In this document: positions 54,091 to 63,667 of the stretch, one piece after another | Position numbering within the stretch: the stretch's first letter is position 1 | How the letters are laid out: every line of letters begins with the position of its first letter | Program-made: the position numbers and the translations under genes | Assembly: GCA_048941605.1 (NCBI GenBank) | Contig: JBHLNL010000001.1 | Location: 1-64,000, forward strand | DNA length: 64,000 nt | Direction: 5' to 3' | Origin: Loki-b32 sp048941605 | GTDB lineage: Archaea > Asgardarchaeota > Lokiarchaeia > Sigyniarchaeales > SOKP01 | Notes under the pieces: generated by a model | Database searches by the model: none | What the model was told of the DNA's origin: nothing | What the model saw: only the letters and a program-made list of their open reading frames with translations

Positions 54091-56079
54091 CTAATCTAAA
54101 AATATATAATTATGAGCAATGCTTCTTTTGTCTCGTCCAGCTAGAATATGAATATGTTTGATTGTTTTAATTGAGTCTTGACTAAAATTTTCTATGGGAA
54201 TATAAACCAATTCACGATGTTTAATTCCTGCTAGTGAGTAGAAAAATTTACGAGGCGGCTCCTTTGCTACATAAGCAATGTATCGTTCTTTCGAGTAAAT
54301 AATAGCAGCTTTGAGAAGACGTTCTGCTTTATTTTTCGTATCTTTATACTCATAATCCATATATGGATCGAAAATGGGTCTAAGAAATAATGCTGGAAAG
54401 ATAGATAGTAATCCTCCAATTTCCACATGTGTAATACCGGGACCGATAATATAATCCCCTGGATTGGTAGAATAAAAAGCCATATCGCTCTCCCTGTCGT
54501 GTTCTGCCCACCAAGTCAGTTTGTAGGGATATTTCTCAACTTTACCATCGTCTTTATCAAATATTACAACAATCGTATCACTTTTGCCTTGAATTTGTTG
54601 GATATTTTGTACATATATTTTTTTCTTGAAAGCCCAATTTCTAATAGTTTCTTTAATTGCAATTCCATCCATTAAACTAGATTTGAATTCTTCAATTTTT
54701 ACTCTTTGATTCTTTAAATTCTTGATAGTTTTTTTTCTTATGAAAGCAAAGTAATCTTCTTCCAGTATATCTTCAGGAGGCCAAGAAACAGTATAATCTT
54801 TACTCTCTTCCCATTTATCTCTCCATTCTCCTGGATATTTTTCTTCAGGTTTTTCCTTTAAAGGAACCTGTCTTTCTTTTCCATAACCATAAGGATGATG
54901 TCTTTGTAATTTTATGTAATGACCACTTGGATCATAGCCTCCTTTGAAATCCATTTTCAATGTTTCATAATTATCACTTTCATCATTATATGGATACTTT
55001 GTTGCTTTTTCTAATACTTTCCAAGCATAATCATCATCTACTATATTTTTTGAGGATATTAATAATTGAAATAAATTAGGTAATAATCTTTGCTCAGCTA
55101 ACGCTAAATTCCTTGAATATTGAAATAATGTTTTTAATTTATGGAGGTCTACAAATTCTTTAAATTCTTTTTCATAATCATATTTAGCTTTAATCAAAAC
55201 ATTCCTAATATGTTCAATTTTATTATAGGAATTCAAAATATTATAGAGGACTTCGGGAGTCTCTATATTTTCTAAAGATTCTTTTGAGAATTCCTTTCTA
55301 AATTTAAACCATTTATATGTATGGTATGGTAATTCTTTTAAGAGAAATTTAGCATCAGAACCCCTTATATTGTAAATTTTTACATATTTATGAGGTTCTA
55401 AATCTAAATCTACATCTTTAACTTCTTCTGGGTTGTCTAAATAATATTTCACGTTTTCCCAGTGAGCCATACCAATAATAAGTAAAATCCTATGATATAA
55501 AGGCATCATTTCTAAAAGATGAGTCGCCATATATTTCTCTCTAAGAATATCTTTTTGAGTGTAATCATAGTCTTTATCAGAATTTTCTTGATTTTTAAGG
55601 AAATCTTCTAAATTTACTTTTTTTCTAAAATCATCTTTTTTATCTTTAAATTCTTTTTTGAAATAGTTAGATAATTCTTGATAAAATTGTTGAATTCCTA
55701 TTTTATTAATAGCGTAGTCATCAGGAAGTTTAAAACTTGGAGGTAAATACTCTGAAACCGAAAGATCAATGAATTCAATCGGAATATTATGTTCAAGACC
55801 TATTCTTATTCCCTCTATGATTGAATCACCAGGATCTATTGGAATAAAATTTAATTTTTTTGGGTTTAGAGTATCTGCGTATCCTATTAATGACAAAAAA
55901 GGTAATCTCCCAATAGCTTCAATTACTTCATCCTGCAAGTTATTCGGTAATTCTACAGCAATTACATTTGGAAATACTTGAAAGAGAGCTCTTCGCGTTA
56001 ATTTCGCAAATTCTATTCGCGAATGGAAAGTGGGAATAACATAGATATTTTTAAACTTAATATAAGGATTTTCATTCAT
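54091..56079 (-). CDS. TraB/TIKI-like domain protein paired with a MoxR ATPase
   Basis: 662 residues. The N-terminal 230 residues read like a TraB/PrgY/GumN fold: IYVIPTFHSRIEFAKLTRRA, IAVELPNNL, IPIEFIDLSV, DILREKYMATHL and ILLIIGMAHWENV, which keeps the family's ER...MA and final GxxH. Beyond about 260 there is a large region without a recognised domain, and near the end FFYSLAGIKHRELVYIP. The protein is cytoplasmic. Its start overlaps the MoxR gene's stop by eight bases, so the two proteins probably act together. In bacteria I recall a similar pairing around DUF5682 proteins, but cannot confirm identity. Confidence 0.68.
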   Translation of the reverse strand: MNENPYIKFKNIYVIPTFHSRIEFAKLTRRALFQVFPNVIAVELPNNLQDEVIEAIGRLPFLSLIGYADTLNPKKLNFIPIDPGDSIIEGIRIGLEHNIPIEFIDLSVSEYLPPSFKLPDDYAINKIGIQQFYQELSNYFKKEFKDKKDDFRKKVNLEDFLKNQENSDKDYDYTQKDILREKYMATHLLEMMPLYHRILLIIGMAHWENVKYYLDNPEEVKDVDLDLEPHKYVKIYNIRGSDAKFLLKELPYHTYKWFKFRKEFSKESLENIETPEVLYNILNSYNKIEHIRNVLIKAKYDYEKEFKEFVDLHKLKTLFQYSRNLALAEQRLLPNLFQLLISSKNIVDDDYAWKVLEKATKYPYNDESDNYETLKMDFKGGYDPSGHYIKLQRHHPYGYGKERQVPLKEKPEEKYPGEWRDKWEESKDYTVSWPPEDILEEDYFAFIRKKTIKNLKNQRVKIEEFKSSLMDGIAIKETIRNWAFKKKIYVQNIQQIQGKSDTIVVIFDKDDGKVEKYPYKLTWWAEHDRESDMAFYSTNPGDYIIGPGITHVEIGGLLSIFPALFLRPIFDPYMDYEYKDTKNKAERLLKAAIIYSKERYIAYVAKEPPRKFFYSLAGIKHRELVYIPIENFSQDSIKTIKHIHILAGRDKRSIAHNYIFLD

Positions 56080-57031
56080 TTGAATCTTTGTCAGACTTTT
56101 TTAGAAATTTATCATAATAATTCTCAACTTCTTCAATATCTTTAAATATCTTAAATGATATTGACTCTTTCTGCTGTTTCAAAAATTCTTCATAACTTCC
56201 AGGTAAATATTTCAAGGCAGCTTCTTCTAATACCTGAATAACTGCGTTTTCAAATGTATTTTTTTCTATTATATCTTGATTTTCTTTATTCATCAATCTT
56301 GATTTAATATAATATCGTAAAATGTTAATTCCATCCCTGACAGTGTAAGGTTCATCATGCATATGAGCATTTTGAAGGAATTCTACACAATATTCTAAAA
56401 TTTCTTCTGAACCAAATGGTAAATTGTATTTTAGAATTTTTAACTCATCAACTTTATTTGGAAAATCTATATAAATTTTAGGTTGTAAACGAGATTGGAT
56501 GTATTCAGGAATTTCATAAGTTGATGCATCCGCATTCATCGTAACACATAACCTGAATTCTGGATGAGCATAAATTCTGATACCTGCAATGATACTCTCA
56601 ACATAGCGTCGCTTATCCATTAGCGGAGCTAATGAGGCCCAACTTTTTTCGCTCATTCTGTTTCCTTCATCCAATAGACATACTCCTCCCTTTATCATTG
56701 CTGAAACTAATGAACTTGCGACATAGGCTATTTTATTATTTGACGCAATGACAGGGCTGATTAACAAATCTTCTGGGCGAGTATCCATAGTACACTGGAA
56801 CATATATACATCTTTATTCAATCTTCTACCTGCAGCATAAGCTAGTGTTGTCTTCCCAACCCCTGGTTTTCCTAGAATTCGAGGATTAAGAGGAAGATCT
56901 TCTTTATCGACAATCATCCAAGCTGCTTTCAATTGATTTATTAAATCATCATTTCCAACCCATTGCATATCAACTTGTGCTGGCTCAGATAAGAGTAATT
57001 CTACATCTGAAATTATAACTTTCTCTGGCAT
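56072..57031 (-). CDS. MoxR-type AAA+ ATPase
   Basis: 319 residues from MPEKVIISDVE (the frame also begins with a TTG at 57043). Walker A GKPGVGKTTLAYAAG, Walker B GGVCLLDEGNRM, sensor 1 TMNADAST and the arginine finger region SRLQPKIYIDFPNK are intact. MoxR ATPases remodel partner proteins, usually alongside VWA-domain proteins; no VWA gene is nearby, and its partner here is the overlapping TraB-like protein. Confidence 0.9.
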   Translation of the reverse strand: MPEKVIISDVELLLSEPAQVDMQWVGNDDLINQLKAAWMIVDKEDLPLNPRILGKPGVGKTTLAYAAGRRLNKDVYMFQCTMDTRPEDLLISPVIASNNKIAYVASSLVSAMIKGGVCLLDEGNRMSEKSWASLAPLMDKRRYVESIIAGIRIYAHPEFRLCVTMNADASTYEIPEYIQSRLQPKIYIDFPNKVDELKILKYNLPFGSEEILEYCVEFLQNAHMHDEPYTVRDGINILRYYIKSRLMNKENQDIIEKNTFENAVIQVLEEAALKYLPGSYEEFLKQQKESISFKIFKDIEEVENYYDKFLKKSDKDSNE

Positions 57032-57223
57032 AATCTTTAACAAATTCCATTCTACTAATTATGGTTATAAAAGTTCAATATAAATAATTTATCGAATTAA
57101 GGATGAAATTATAATTTGTAGCAAATGTGTGGAAATTTCTTATTTAGCTCAAGTATAAAAAATATGAAATGATCTTATCTATAAAAAAATGATATAGTTT
57201 TCAAATAGATCTTTTTTATTACG

Positions 57224-57763
57224 ATGTCTGATAACATCATTGTTTTAAAACTTGTTTTACTAGGAGATAGTGCAGTTGGTAAAACCTCTCTTATTGACAT
57301 GTATGCACATCATCAATTCAAAGAAGACTACAAACCTACACTAGGGGTTAATATTGTCGTAAAGGAATTAGAAAATGAAAATACTCAAATCCGATTGATA
57401 ATTTGGGATATTGCTGGCCAAGAGAAATATGATCTCTCACGAAAAATGTTCTTTCAAGGAGTATTGGGAGCGCTATTTGTTTATGACACTACAAGACATG
57501 CTACATTTAAAAATATTGAATCTAAATGGTTAGAAGATCTAAATCAATATGGGGGAAGAAATTTAGCTTATGTTTTAATAGGCAATAAAATTGATTTAAA
57601 AGATTCCAGAGCAGTATCCAGTGAGGAAGGTAGAGCACTTGCAGATAAAATACATGCAACTGAATTTATTGAGACAAGCGCTAAGTATGGAGATAATGTA
57701 GAAAAAGCTTTTGAAAAAATAGTATTTCAAATATTAAAGAATGAAGGAATTGAATATTATTAA
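57224..57763 (+). CDS. Rab-like small GTPase
   Basis: 179 residues. GDSAVGKTSL (G1), YKPTLGVNIV (G2), WDIAGQEKYD (G3), GNKIDL (G4) and ETSAKYGDN (G5) give a complete, Rab-like G domain with catalytic Gln. There is no C-terminal cysteine (NEGIEYY), so no prenylation as in eukaryotic Rabs. First of three close paralogues in this cluster; the DUF296 gene begins 12 bases downstream. Confidence 0.95.
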   Translation: MSDNIIVLKLVLLGDSAVGKTSLIDMYAHHQFKEDYKPTLGVNIVVKELENENTQIRLIIWDIAGQEKYDLSRKMFFQGVLGALFVYDTTRHATFKNIESKWLEDLNQYGGRNLAYVLIGNKIDLKDSRAVSSEEGRALADKIHATEFIETSAKYGDNVEKAFEKIVFQILKNEGIEYY

Positions 57764-57775
57764 ATTTATATAAAA

Positions 57776-58204
57776 ATGAAAAGTATAGAGACTAAAACTA
57801 AACGAATTGTTGTTGGGAAAATTGAACCTGATGAGGATTTAATTGATGCTATCATCTCAATGATAAATAAGCATAAAATTACTTCTGGTTTGATTAATTG
57901 TATTGGAGCATTAAAAAAATTTACAATTGGATATTTTGACATTGCGTCTAAAAGATATTTAACTAAAACATTTGATGATTATGTAGAATTAATATCTTGT
58001 ATAGGCAATATTTCCTTCAAAAATGGTGAACCAATTATTCATTTACATATCTCTATTGGAACTAGGAATTTCAACATAACTGGGGGGCATTTACTTCAAC
58101 CTAGTATTGTCTCAGTAACAGGTGAGGTTTATATCTTAGAATTTGAAAAACAGATAAATAGATCTAATGATCCTCAATTTAATTTATCACTTTTAGATTT
58201 ATAA
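57776..58204 (+). CDS. DUF296 (PPC/PCC domain) protein
   Basis: 142 residues. IVVGKIEPDEDLIDAIISMINKH, SGLINCIGALKKFTIGYF and EPIIHLHISIG ... ITGGHLLQP follow the PPC fold found alone in archaea and bacteria and after AT-hooks in plants. The His residues in HLH and GGH may form a metal site. Function unknown. It lies between two Rab-like GTPase genes with gaps of 12 and 17 bases, indicating one operon. Confidence 0.87.
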   Translation: MKSIETKTKRIVVGKIEPDEDLIDAIISMINKHKITSGLINCIGALKKFTIGYFDIASKRYLTKTFDDYVELISCIGNISFKNGEPIIHLHISIGTRNFNITGGHLLQPSIVSVTGEVYILEFEKQINRSNDPQFNLSLLDL

Positions 58205-58221
58205 AAAGGAGCTGTGACATA

Positions 58222-58782
58222 ATGGGAGATAATAAGAAGAGAGAATGGGCGTTAAAATTGGCAATATTAGGAGATCCGGCAGTAGGAAAAACTTCTTTAA
58301 TTAACAAATACATCACCGGTTCATTTAAAGAGAATTATACACCAACTTTAGGAGTTAATATTGTATCAAAAGATATAAGATTGGAAGAATTTAATTCCAA
58401 AATTCGTTTGCTCTTATGGGATATCGCTGGACAAGACAAATATGAGTTAACACGTCAAAGCTTTTTTCAAGGTTGCGTTGGAGCACTTCTAGTTTATGAT
58501 ATAACACGTTTTTCAACATTTGATCAGATAAAAACAAAATGGCTTGAGGATTTTAAAAAATTTAGTAGGCCTAATGGGATATATATTTTAATCGGCAATA
58601 AATTAGATTTAAATGATTCAATGAAAGTTTCTTATGAAGAAGGAAAATCATTATCTCAAGAGATTAATGCTGCTGAGTTTATAGAAACAAGTGCAAAATA
58701 TGGAGATAATGTTGAGGAAGCGTTTAAGAAATTAGTTTTACTTATATTGAAGAAAAGTGGAGTGAATTTGATAAGGAGTTAA
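58222..58782 (+). CDS. Rab-like small GTPase
   Basis: 186 residues. GDPAVGKTSL (G1), YTPTLGVNIV (G2), WDIAGQDKYE (G3), GNKLDL (G4) and ETSAKYGDN (G5). The C-terminus (GVNLIRS) has no cysteine. The G1 loop has Pro in place of the usual Ser/Gly-type residue. An AAAAGGAGCTGTGAC stretch before the ATG is a good ribosome binding site. Operonic with the DUF296 gene and followed after 46 bases by the V4R gene. Confidence 0.95.
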   Translation: MGDNKKREWALKLAILGDPAVGKTSLINKYITGSFKENYTPTLGVNIVSKDIRLEEFNSKIRLLLWDIAGQDKYELTRQSFFQGCVGALLVYDITRFSTFDQIKTKWLEDFKKFSRPNGIYILIGNKLDLNDSMKVSYEEGKSLSQEINAAEFIETSAKYGDNVEEAFKKLVLLILKKSGVNLIRS

Positions 58783-58828
58783 TAGAAGTAATATTATGAT
58801 AAAAACCAATGTATTAAATTAAGCAGAA

Positions 58829-59395
58829 ATGATTGGTGACTATAAAGGATCTGTAAAAAATAAAGTTGTTGTGGCACTTCTTCAGGCGTATCATGACACT
58901 CTTGATTATGATGGAATGAAATCAATATTAAGAGAAGCAGGAATGATACACCTGAAAGATATAAGAGATCAAGATCCGAATGGAGAAATTGACTTCTTTT
59001 CTTTTAAAAAAATCATTTCGGCTCAAAATTGTTTATTATATGAGTCTAATGATCTTCTATTTGAGATAGGTAAAAAGTTTTCATTCTATTTATTCCCATT
59101 TGGCAAGAGTTTTGAAGAAATAATATATGAAATAAATTCTTTGATCTTTACTGACTGGAAGGTTAAAATTATTGAAAATAATGAGAATAAAATATCAATT
59201 CAAGTTCACAGATGTATATTTTGTTCTGAGATTGGAGTTCCTTGCGATTTATTTAAAGGATTCTTAATTCATTCATTACAAAAATCTTTACCATCAGATC
59301 ATTTAGTTATTTATGAAAGGGAAATAGAAGATATAAATAATCCATATCACAATAGTTTCATTGTTAAGTTAAAAATTGACAAAAGCATTAAATAG
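58829..59395 (+). CDS. V4R / TRAPP-Bet3-fold domain protein
   Basis: 188 residues. An N-terminal helical segment (KNKVVVALLQAYHDTLDYDG) precedes a region matching V4R: LFEIGKKFSFYLFPFGKSFEEII, WKVKIIENNENKISIQV and CIFCSEIGVPCDLFKGFLIHSL, with the two Cys before the late FxxGFxxxxL helix. V4R domains share the fold of TRAPP subunit Bet3; TRAPP complexes activate Rab GTPases in eukaryotes. Lying between two Rab-like genes, it may regulate them, but this is inference. No membrane segment. Confidence 0.72.
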   Translation: MIGDYKGSVKNKVVVALLQAYHDTLDYDGMKSILREAGMIHLKDIRDQDPNGEIDFFSFKKIISAQNCLLYESNDLLFEIGKKFSFYLFPFGKSFEEIIYEINSLIFTDWKVKIIENNENKISIQVHRCIFCSEIGVPCDLFKGFLIHSLQKSLPSDHLVIYEREIEDINNPYHNSFIVKLKIDKSIK

Positions 59396-59512
59396 TTTAA
59401 AAACGAAAATTAAGTTAGAGTAATAGAAATCCATTTATTATGTTAATATAATTTTTTATAAAAAAATAAATGAAGTATTAAATAGACCTATAACCCAATA
59501 TTAAATTGCATA

Positions 59513-60067
59513 ATGACATCCGAAGAAGCTAAACTCGAGCGAGAGTTTGTATTCAAAGTAGCGATCTTAGGCGATAGTGCCGTAGGTAAGACATCTTTGA
59601 TAAATCAGTTTGTAGAAGGCTCATTTATAGAGGATTATAAGCCTACGTTAGGAGCAAATATTGTACGTAAAGACGTAAATTTGGATGGCATAAAGGTTAG
59701 ATTAATTCTATGGGATCTCGCTGGACAGGAAAAATATCGCGTGGTTAGAAGTATGTATTTTCAAGGATGTCAGGGGGCTTTACTTGTTTATGATGTGACT
59801 CGTTACAGTACTTTTGACAGTATAAATTCGAAATGGTTAAGGGATTTTAAAAAGTACGTTAAGAAAGAGGGAGTGTATATATTAATTGGTAATAAAACAG
59901 ATTTAATAGACCAAAGAACCGTAACAACAGATAGAGGCAAAGAAATAGCCCAAAAAATCAAAGCAAGCCACTTTATTGAAACGAGTGCAAAACTGGGAGA
60001 AAATATTGAGGAGGCTTTTACACTACTAGTAAATCAAATCTTGAATAACCATGGTGTAGAGATTTAA
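59513..60067 (+). CDS. Rab-like small GTPase
   Basis: 184 residues. GDSAVGKTSL (G1), YKPTLGANIV (G2), WDLAGQEKYR (G3), GNKTDL (G4) and ETSAKLGEN (G5). It lacks a C-terminal cysteine (NHGVEI). Its codons use more C and G (for example CGAGCGAGAG, GCGATC) than those of its two neighbours, so it may be more highly expressed or more recently arrived. Confidence 0.95.
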   Translation: MTSEEAKLEREFVFKVAILGDSAVGKTSLINQFVEGSFIEDYKPTLGANIVRKDVNLDGIKVRLILWDLAGQEKYRVVRSMYFQGCQGALLVYDVTRYSTFDSINSKWLRDFKKYVKKEGVYILIGNKTDLIDQRTVTTDRGKEIAQKIKASHFIETSAKLGENIEEAFTLLVNQILNNHGVEI

Positions 60068-60156
60068 AAAGTTTTAATAATCTCGGACAACTCATTTTTG
60101 TATCAATTTATTAACAATCTGTCTTTTTAAAAGCCAAAAATTAAGAGTGACTAATC

Positions 60157-61308
60157 ATGAAAGAGACATCACAAAAATTAAGAAATGCGCCAAAATCAGC
60201 TATAAGAGAATTATTTGATCTTGCTTTAAGTAGGTCAGATGTTATAAGTCTAGGGATTGGACAACCGGATTTTGATACTCCTGAACCAGTAATACAAGGT
60301 AATATAAATGCTTTAAAAAAGAATATTACAATGTATGCTCCTACTAGGGGTGTTCCAGAGTTATTGGAATTGATAGAACAAAAGATGGATAAGATTAATA
60401 AGATCGAAGTTAATTGGAAAGAAAATATTATTGTAACCAATGGAGCAAGTCAAGCAATAACATTAGCATTTGCCTCACTCTTTAATCCGGGGGATGAATT
60501 GATTATTTCTTCACCAAATTTTGTTTCCTATTTTTATTGTGCTTCATTTTTTGGCGTCAATGTGGTAGAAACTAAGAGAAATAAAGATTTCAGCCCTAGT
60601 ATAGAGGGAATAAGAAATGCAATTACATCCAAAACCAAAGCTATGCTAATTAATACTCCAAATAATCCTACTGGTCATGCACTTCATCTAAAAGAGTTGA
60701 AAGAAATCGTGGATATTATTATTGAACATGATTTATATCTAATCACAGATGAAGTTTATGAAAATTATATATACGATGGATTAAAACACATTAGCCCGGC
60801 TTCTTTAGATGATATGTTTGAACGAACTGTAACTGTAAATGCAATTTCAAAATTATTTTCTGCAACGGGATTTAGATTAGGTTATGTAGTTGCCTCAAAA
60901 GAGATAATTAATTTAATGGAAAAATTTCACCAATACACAGTTGCTGGAACTAATCATGCTGCTCAATACGGTTTTATCGAGGCTTTAAAAATGGGAACTG
61001 ATTTTTTTAAAGAAATATGGGAGAGTTTTGATAAAAGACGTAATTTAGTTTATAACAGATTAAATGAAATAGGTTTTGATATAGTAAAACCAAATGGAGC
61101 TTTTTATGTTATGCCCTCAACAAAGAATTTCAACTTAACTGGTAAAGAAATTTCTCAAAAACTCATGAAAGAACAAGCAGTTGCTGTTGTTCCAGGGGAT
61201 ATTTTTGGTTCATTTTCAGATCACATGATAAGGATATCATATGCAACTGAAATTAATAAAATTGAAGAAGCTCTGAACAGAATTGAGAATTTCATTCAAA
61301 ATTTATAA
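60157..61308 (+). CDS. PLP-dependent aminotransferase (aspartate aminotransferase class I)
   Basis: 383 residues. Fold-type I motifs: LGIGQPDFDTPEPV, VTNGASQAITLAF, NTPNNPTGHAL, LITDEVYENYIYDG and NAISKLFSATGFRLGY with the PLP lysine (K232), then RISYAT for the carboxylate-binding Arg. It transfers amino groups between an amino acid and a 2-oxo acid; the substrate cannot be told from sequence. The 3' end (last five codons) is the left edge of the direct repeat. Confidence 0.93.
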   Translation: MKETSQKLRNAPKSAIRELFDLALSRSDVISLGIGQPDFDTPEPVIQGNINALKKNITMYAPTRGVPELLELIEQKMDKINKIEVNWKENIIVTNGASQAITLAFASLFNPGDELIISSPNFVSYFYCASFFGVNVVETKRNKDFSPSIEGIRNAITSKTKAMLINTPNNPTGHALHLKELKEIVDIIIEHDLYLITDEVYENYIYDGLKHISPASLDDMFERTVTVNAISKLFSATGFRLGYVVASKEIINLMEKFHQYTVAGTNHAAQYGFIEALKMGTDFFKEIWESFDKRRNLVYNRLNEIGFDIVKPNGAFYVMPSTKNFNLTGKEISQKLMKEQAVAVVPGDIFGSFSDHMIRISYATEINKIEEALNRIENFIQNL

Positions 61309-61530
61309 ACTTAACCTAAAATAATTAAGGAAAAAAAATTAAACATAAACAACCTCAAATGGAGTTTTAGGGAGAACTTTAGCCCCTTTATTGGTAATGA
61401 GTTGTTGGTGATTCAAGTCTAAGCCCCCCTAGTCCTTGTTTATTAAATACTATTAATGCAATTTCAACCATGTTTTCTTCAAAATTCATAAATCCCCATC
61501 CCTTTTGAGGTATTACAGCAGGTAAGGATT
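61293..61530. repeat. Direct repeat, left copy (about 238 bp)
   Basis: Runs from CATTCAAAATTTAT in the aminotransferase's last codons to about 61530. It matches 63668-63904 over its full length with scattered changes and one extra T (GAGTTG versus GAGTG). Confidence 0.85.
61339..61530 (-). pseudogene. Decayed 3' fragment of an M24 peptidase gene
   Basis: Read on the minus strand this gives VIPQKGWGFM, FEENMVEIALIVFNKQGLGG and LRLESPT, then an extra A shifts the frame to a stop (THYQ*). The intact gene at 63714-64000 has the same sequence without the shift. Only the last 60 or so codons survive. Confidence 0.85.
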
Positions 61531-61541
61531 AAAAAGCTACA

Positions 61542-61904
61542 TCATCTATTTTTAGAGAACTTTGTAATTTCTTCTTGAAGTTTTGCGAAATTAAATGGCT
61601 TTTCAATAAAACTAATTGCTCCTGATTTTAACGATTCCTCTTTAATAGAATTATCTGCACTAGCAAATATTATTTTGATTTCTCTATCTTGTTGTAAAAT
61701 TTCTTTCATAACATTTAAACCGTTTTTAAGAGGTAAACGATAATCTATTATTATTAAATCAGGTTTAATAGAAAAATTTTTGAACATGGTTATTGCTTCT
61801 TCACCATTAGTAGCACACTCCATTACTTCATGTCCCATAAAAACTAATAATTCACAATATATCTTCCTAATTATATTGTCATCTTCCACGATAAAAATTC
61901 TCAT
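61542..61904 (-). CDS. Stand-alone response regulator (REC domain)
   Basis: 120 residues, a single CheY-like receiver: acidic pair VEDDN at the N-terminus, phosphoacceptor Asp in IIIDYRLP (D54), then IFASADNS and FIEKPF with the conserved Lys. No output domain. It begins eight bases after the histidine kinase stop and is its likely partner; what it acts on is not evident. Confidence 0.93.
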   Translation of the reverse strand: MRIFIVEDDNIIRKIYCELLVFMGHEVMECATNGEEAITMFKNFSIKPDLIIIDYRLPLKNGLNVMKEILQQDREIKIIFASADNSIKEESLKSGAISFIEKPFNFAKLQEEITKFSKNR

Positions 61905-61912
61905 AATTAAAT

Positions 61913-63418
61913 TTAACCTTGTGGAAAAGTAATTATAAATTTACTTCCTTGAGAATAATCAAAAGGAATTTTGTCTTCAACTACTATATTTGCATCATAG
62001 CCATCTAATACTTTTTTGACCAGGCTTAATCCTAATCCCATTCCAGTTGTGCTTTTTTCTTTTGAAAACTCTCGGGTGAAGATTAACTTCTTTTTATAAT
62101 CTGGAATACCATTTCCATTATCAGTAAATTCTATTTTAATATAGTCTTTAGAATTCTCTTGATATTGAGAGATTTCAATATTTATTTCAACTAATCTATT
62201 ATGATTATGAATTATTGAGTTCATCAGGATATTATTTATAACAAAATCAATTAAATCATCTGCTATAATATAGATTTCCTTATTATATGAATTTAAAGAG
62301 ATATCAATATCTTTGTAATCGATTATTCCTTTAATATTTCGACAGGCATTCTTAATAATACGAAATAAATTTATTCGGATCAATTTTCTACCTATATCTT
62401 CAATTTCAGATACCTTTCTTACGTTTTTAATTAATCTTGTTCCTCGAGAGATTTGTATTTGCATTTCATTAACCATTTCTTTAAGCAATTCATTTTCTTC
62501 TTTCTTTTCTTCTTTTAAATGATATGTTTCCAAAATATTCAAAATTCCATGAAGAATATTTCTCATATCATGCGTAAAAAGATCCTTATAGAAATTCTCT
62601 CTTTCATAAGCCTTTTGATAATTTTGTTGCGAATCATATAATTTTTTTTCAATTGTTTTCATCTCAGTAATATCGACAAGGGCAGTTATTATTGCTGGTT
62701 TATTGTCATACCGAATAGATTTTTCATTGGTATAAATCCATTTTAATTCGCCAGTCTTAGTATATATTGGAAATTCTGTAAAAGTGTAAATATTTTCATC
62801 TCCTTTTCGATGAATTTGAAGCCTATTCATAACTATTTCTCGATACTCTGGATGGATCTTTTCTATAAATTCTCCTATCTCCCAATTAAGTAATTCCTCT
62901 ATGGGATATCCAACTATCATAGATAAAGCTTTATTTGCATATATCATATTGTTTTCTTGATGAATTGCAAATCCTATAAAAGTATTCTCTAAAATTTTTC
63001 TAAAAAGATTTTCTGATTCCGTGATTTTTTGTTCTAATTCTTTTCTTTTTGTTATATCTAATATAATCCCTTGATAATGAGTAATTTTACCTTTTTCATC
63101 TCTCCTAATAAAAGTACGATCATCAATCCAATATATTTTTTTATTTTTTGTAAAAATTCGATATTCTTGCGTAAACTCTGAAACATTTGAATCAGTATAA
63201 GCTTTTACTTCATTTTCTACTCTTACTTTATCATCAGGATGTATAAGATCAGCATATAGGATTTTTCCAGATAGAAATTCATTTGGTTCATACCCATACT
63301 CCTTAATGTTTTCAGAAACAAACTCAACAGGCCAACCTTGAGAATTTTTCCGAAGAAAAACAATCACTGGACTTTTATTTATAATTTGGATTAGTCCTTT
63401 ATCAGAATCACTTTTCAT
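61913..63418 (-). CDS. PAS-PAS histidine kinase
   Basis: 501 residues, no TM helices, so cytoplasmic. PAS domains at about 10-125 (ending HYQGIILDITKRKE) and 140-253 (LVDITEMKTIEKKL), then a dimerisation/phosphoacceptor helix with FTHDMRNILHG (H283) and an ATPase domain: NNILMNSIIHNH (N box), FTDNGNGIPDYKKKLIF (G1) and GMGLGLSLVKKVLDGYDA (G2). It should sense a signal through PAS and phosphorylate the adjacent receiver. Co-transcribed. Confidence 0.94.
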   Translation of the reverse strand: MKSDSDKGLIQIINKSPVIVFLRKNSQGWPVEFVSENIKEYGYEPNEFLSGKILYADLIHPDDKVRVENEVKAYTDSNVSEFTQEYRIFTKNKKIYWIDDRTFIRRDEKGKITHYQGIILDITKRKELEQKITESENLFRKILENTFIGFAIHQENNMIYANKALSMIVGYPIEELLNWEIGEFIEKIHPEYREIVMNRLQIHRKGDENIYTFTEFPIYTKTGELKWIYTNEKSIRYDNKPAIITALVDITEMKTIEKKLYDSQQNYQKAYERENFYKDLFTHDMRNILHGILNILETYHLKEEKKEENELLKEMVNEMQIQISRGTRLIKNVRKVSEIEDIGRKLIRINLFRIIKNACRNIKGIIDYKDIDISLNSYNKEIYIIADDLIDFVINNILMNSIIHNHNRLVEINIEISQYQENSKDYIKIEFTDNGNGIPDYKKKLIFTREFSKEKSTTGMGLGLSLVKKVLDGYDANIVVEDKIPFDYSQGSKFIITFPQG

Positions 63419-63667
63419 GAAATATTACTCTCAAATTATTTGATAAAAAATAAATGCTAGTTATAATATTAAAATTTAATCTTTGAATTATAATTCAAAA
63501 ATCGATAGTTAAGTCTTCTCTAATCGATTGATGCTTTCTTATGACTTATCTCAATTGATTTTAATTTCATTCATGATAATTCTGTATTAAAATAACAAAT
63601 TTTAATATTACATATAAAATTAATGTGGTATTGACTTTTCTTGCAGGTTCTTTAACGGTAAAAATTA

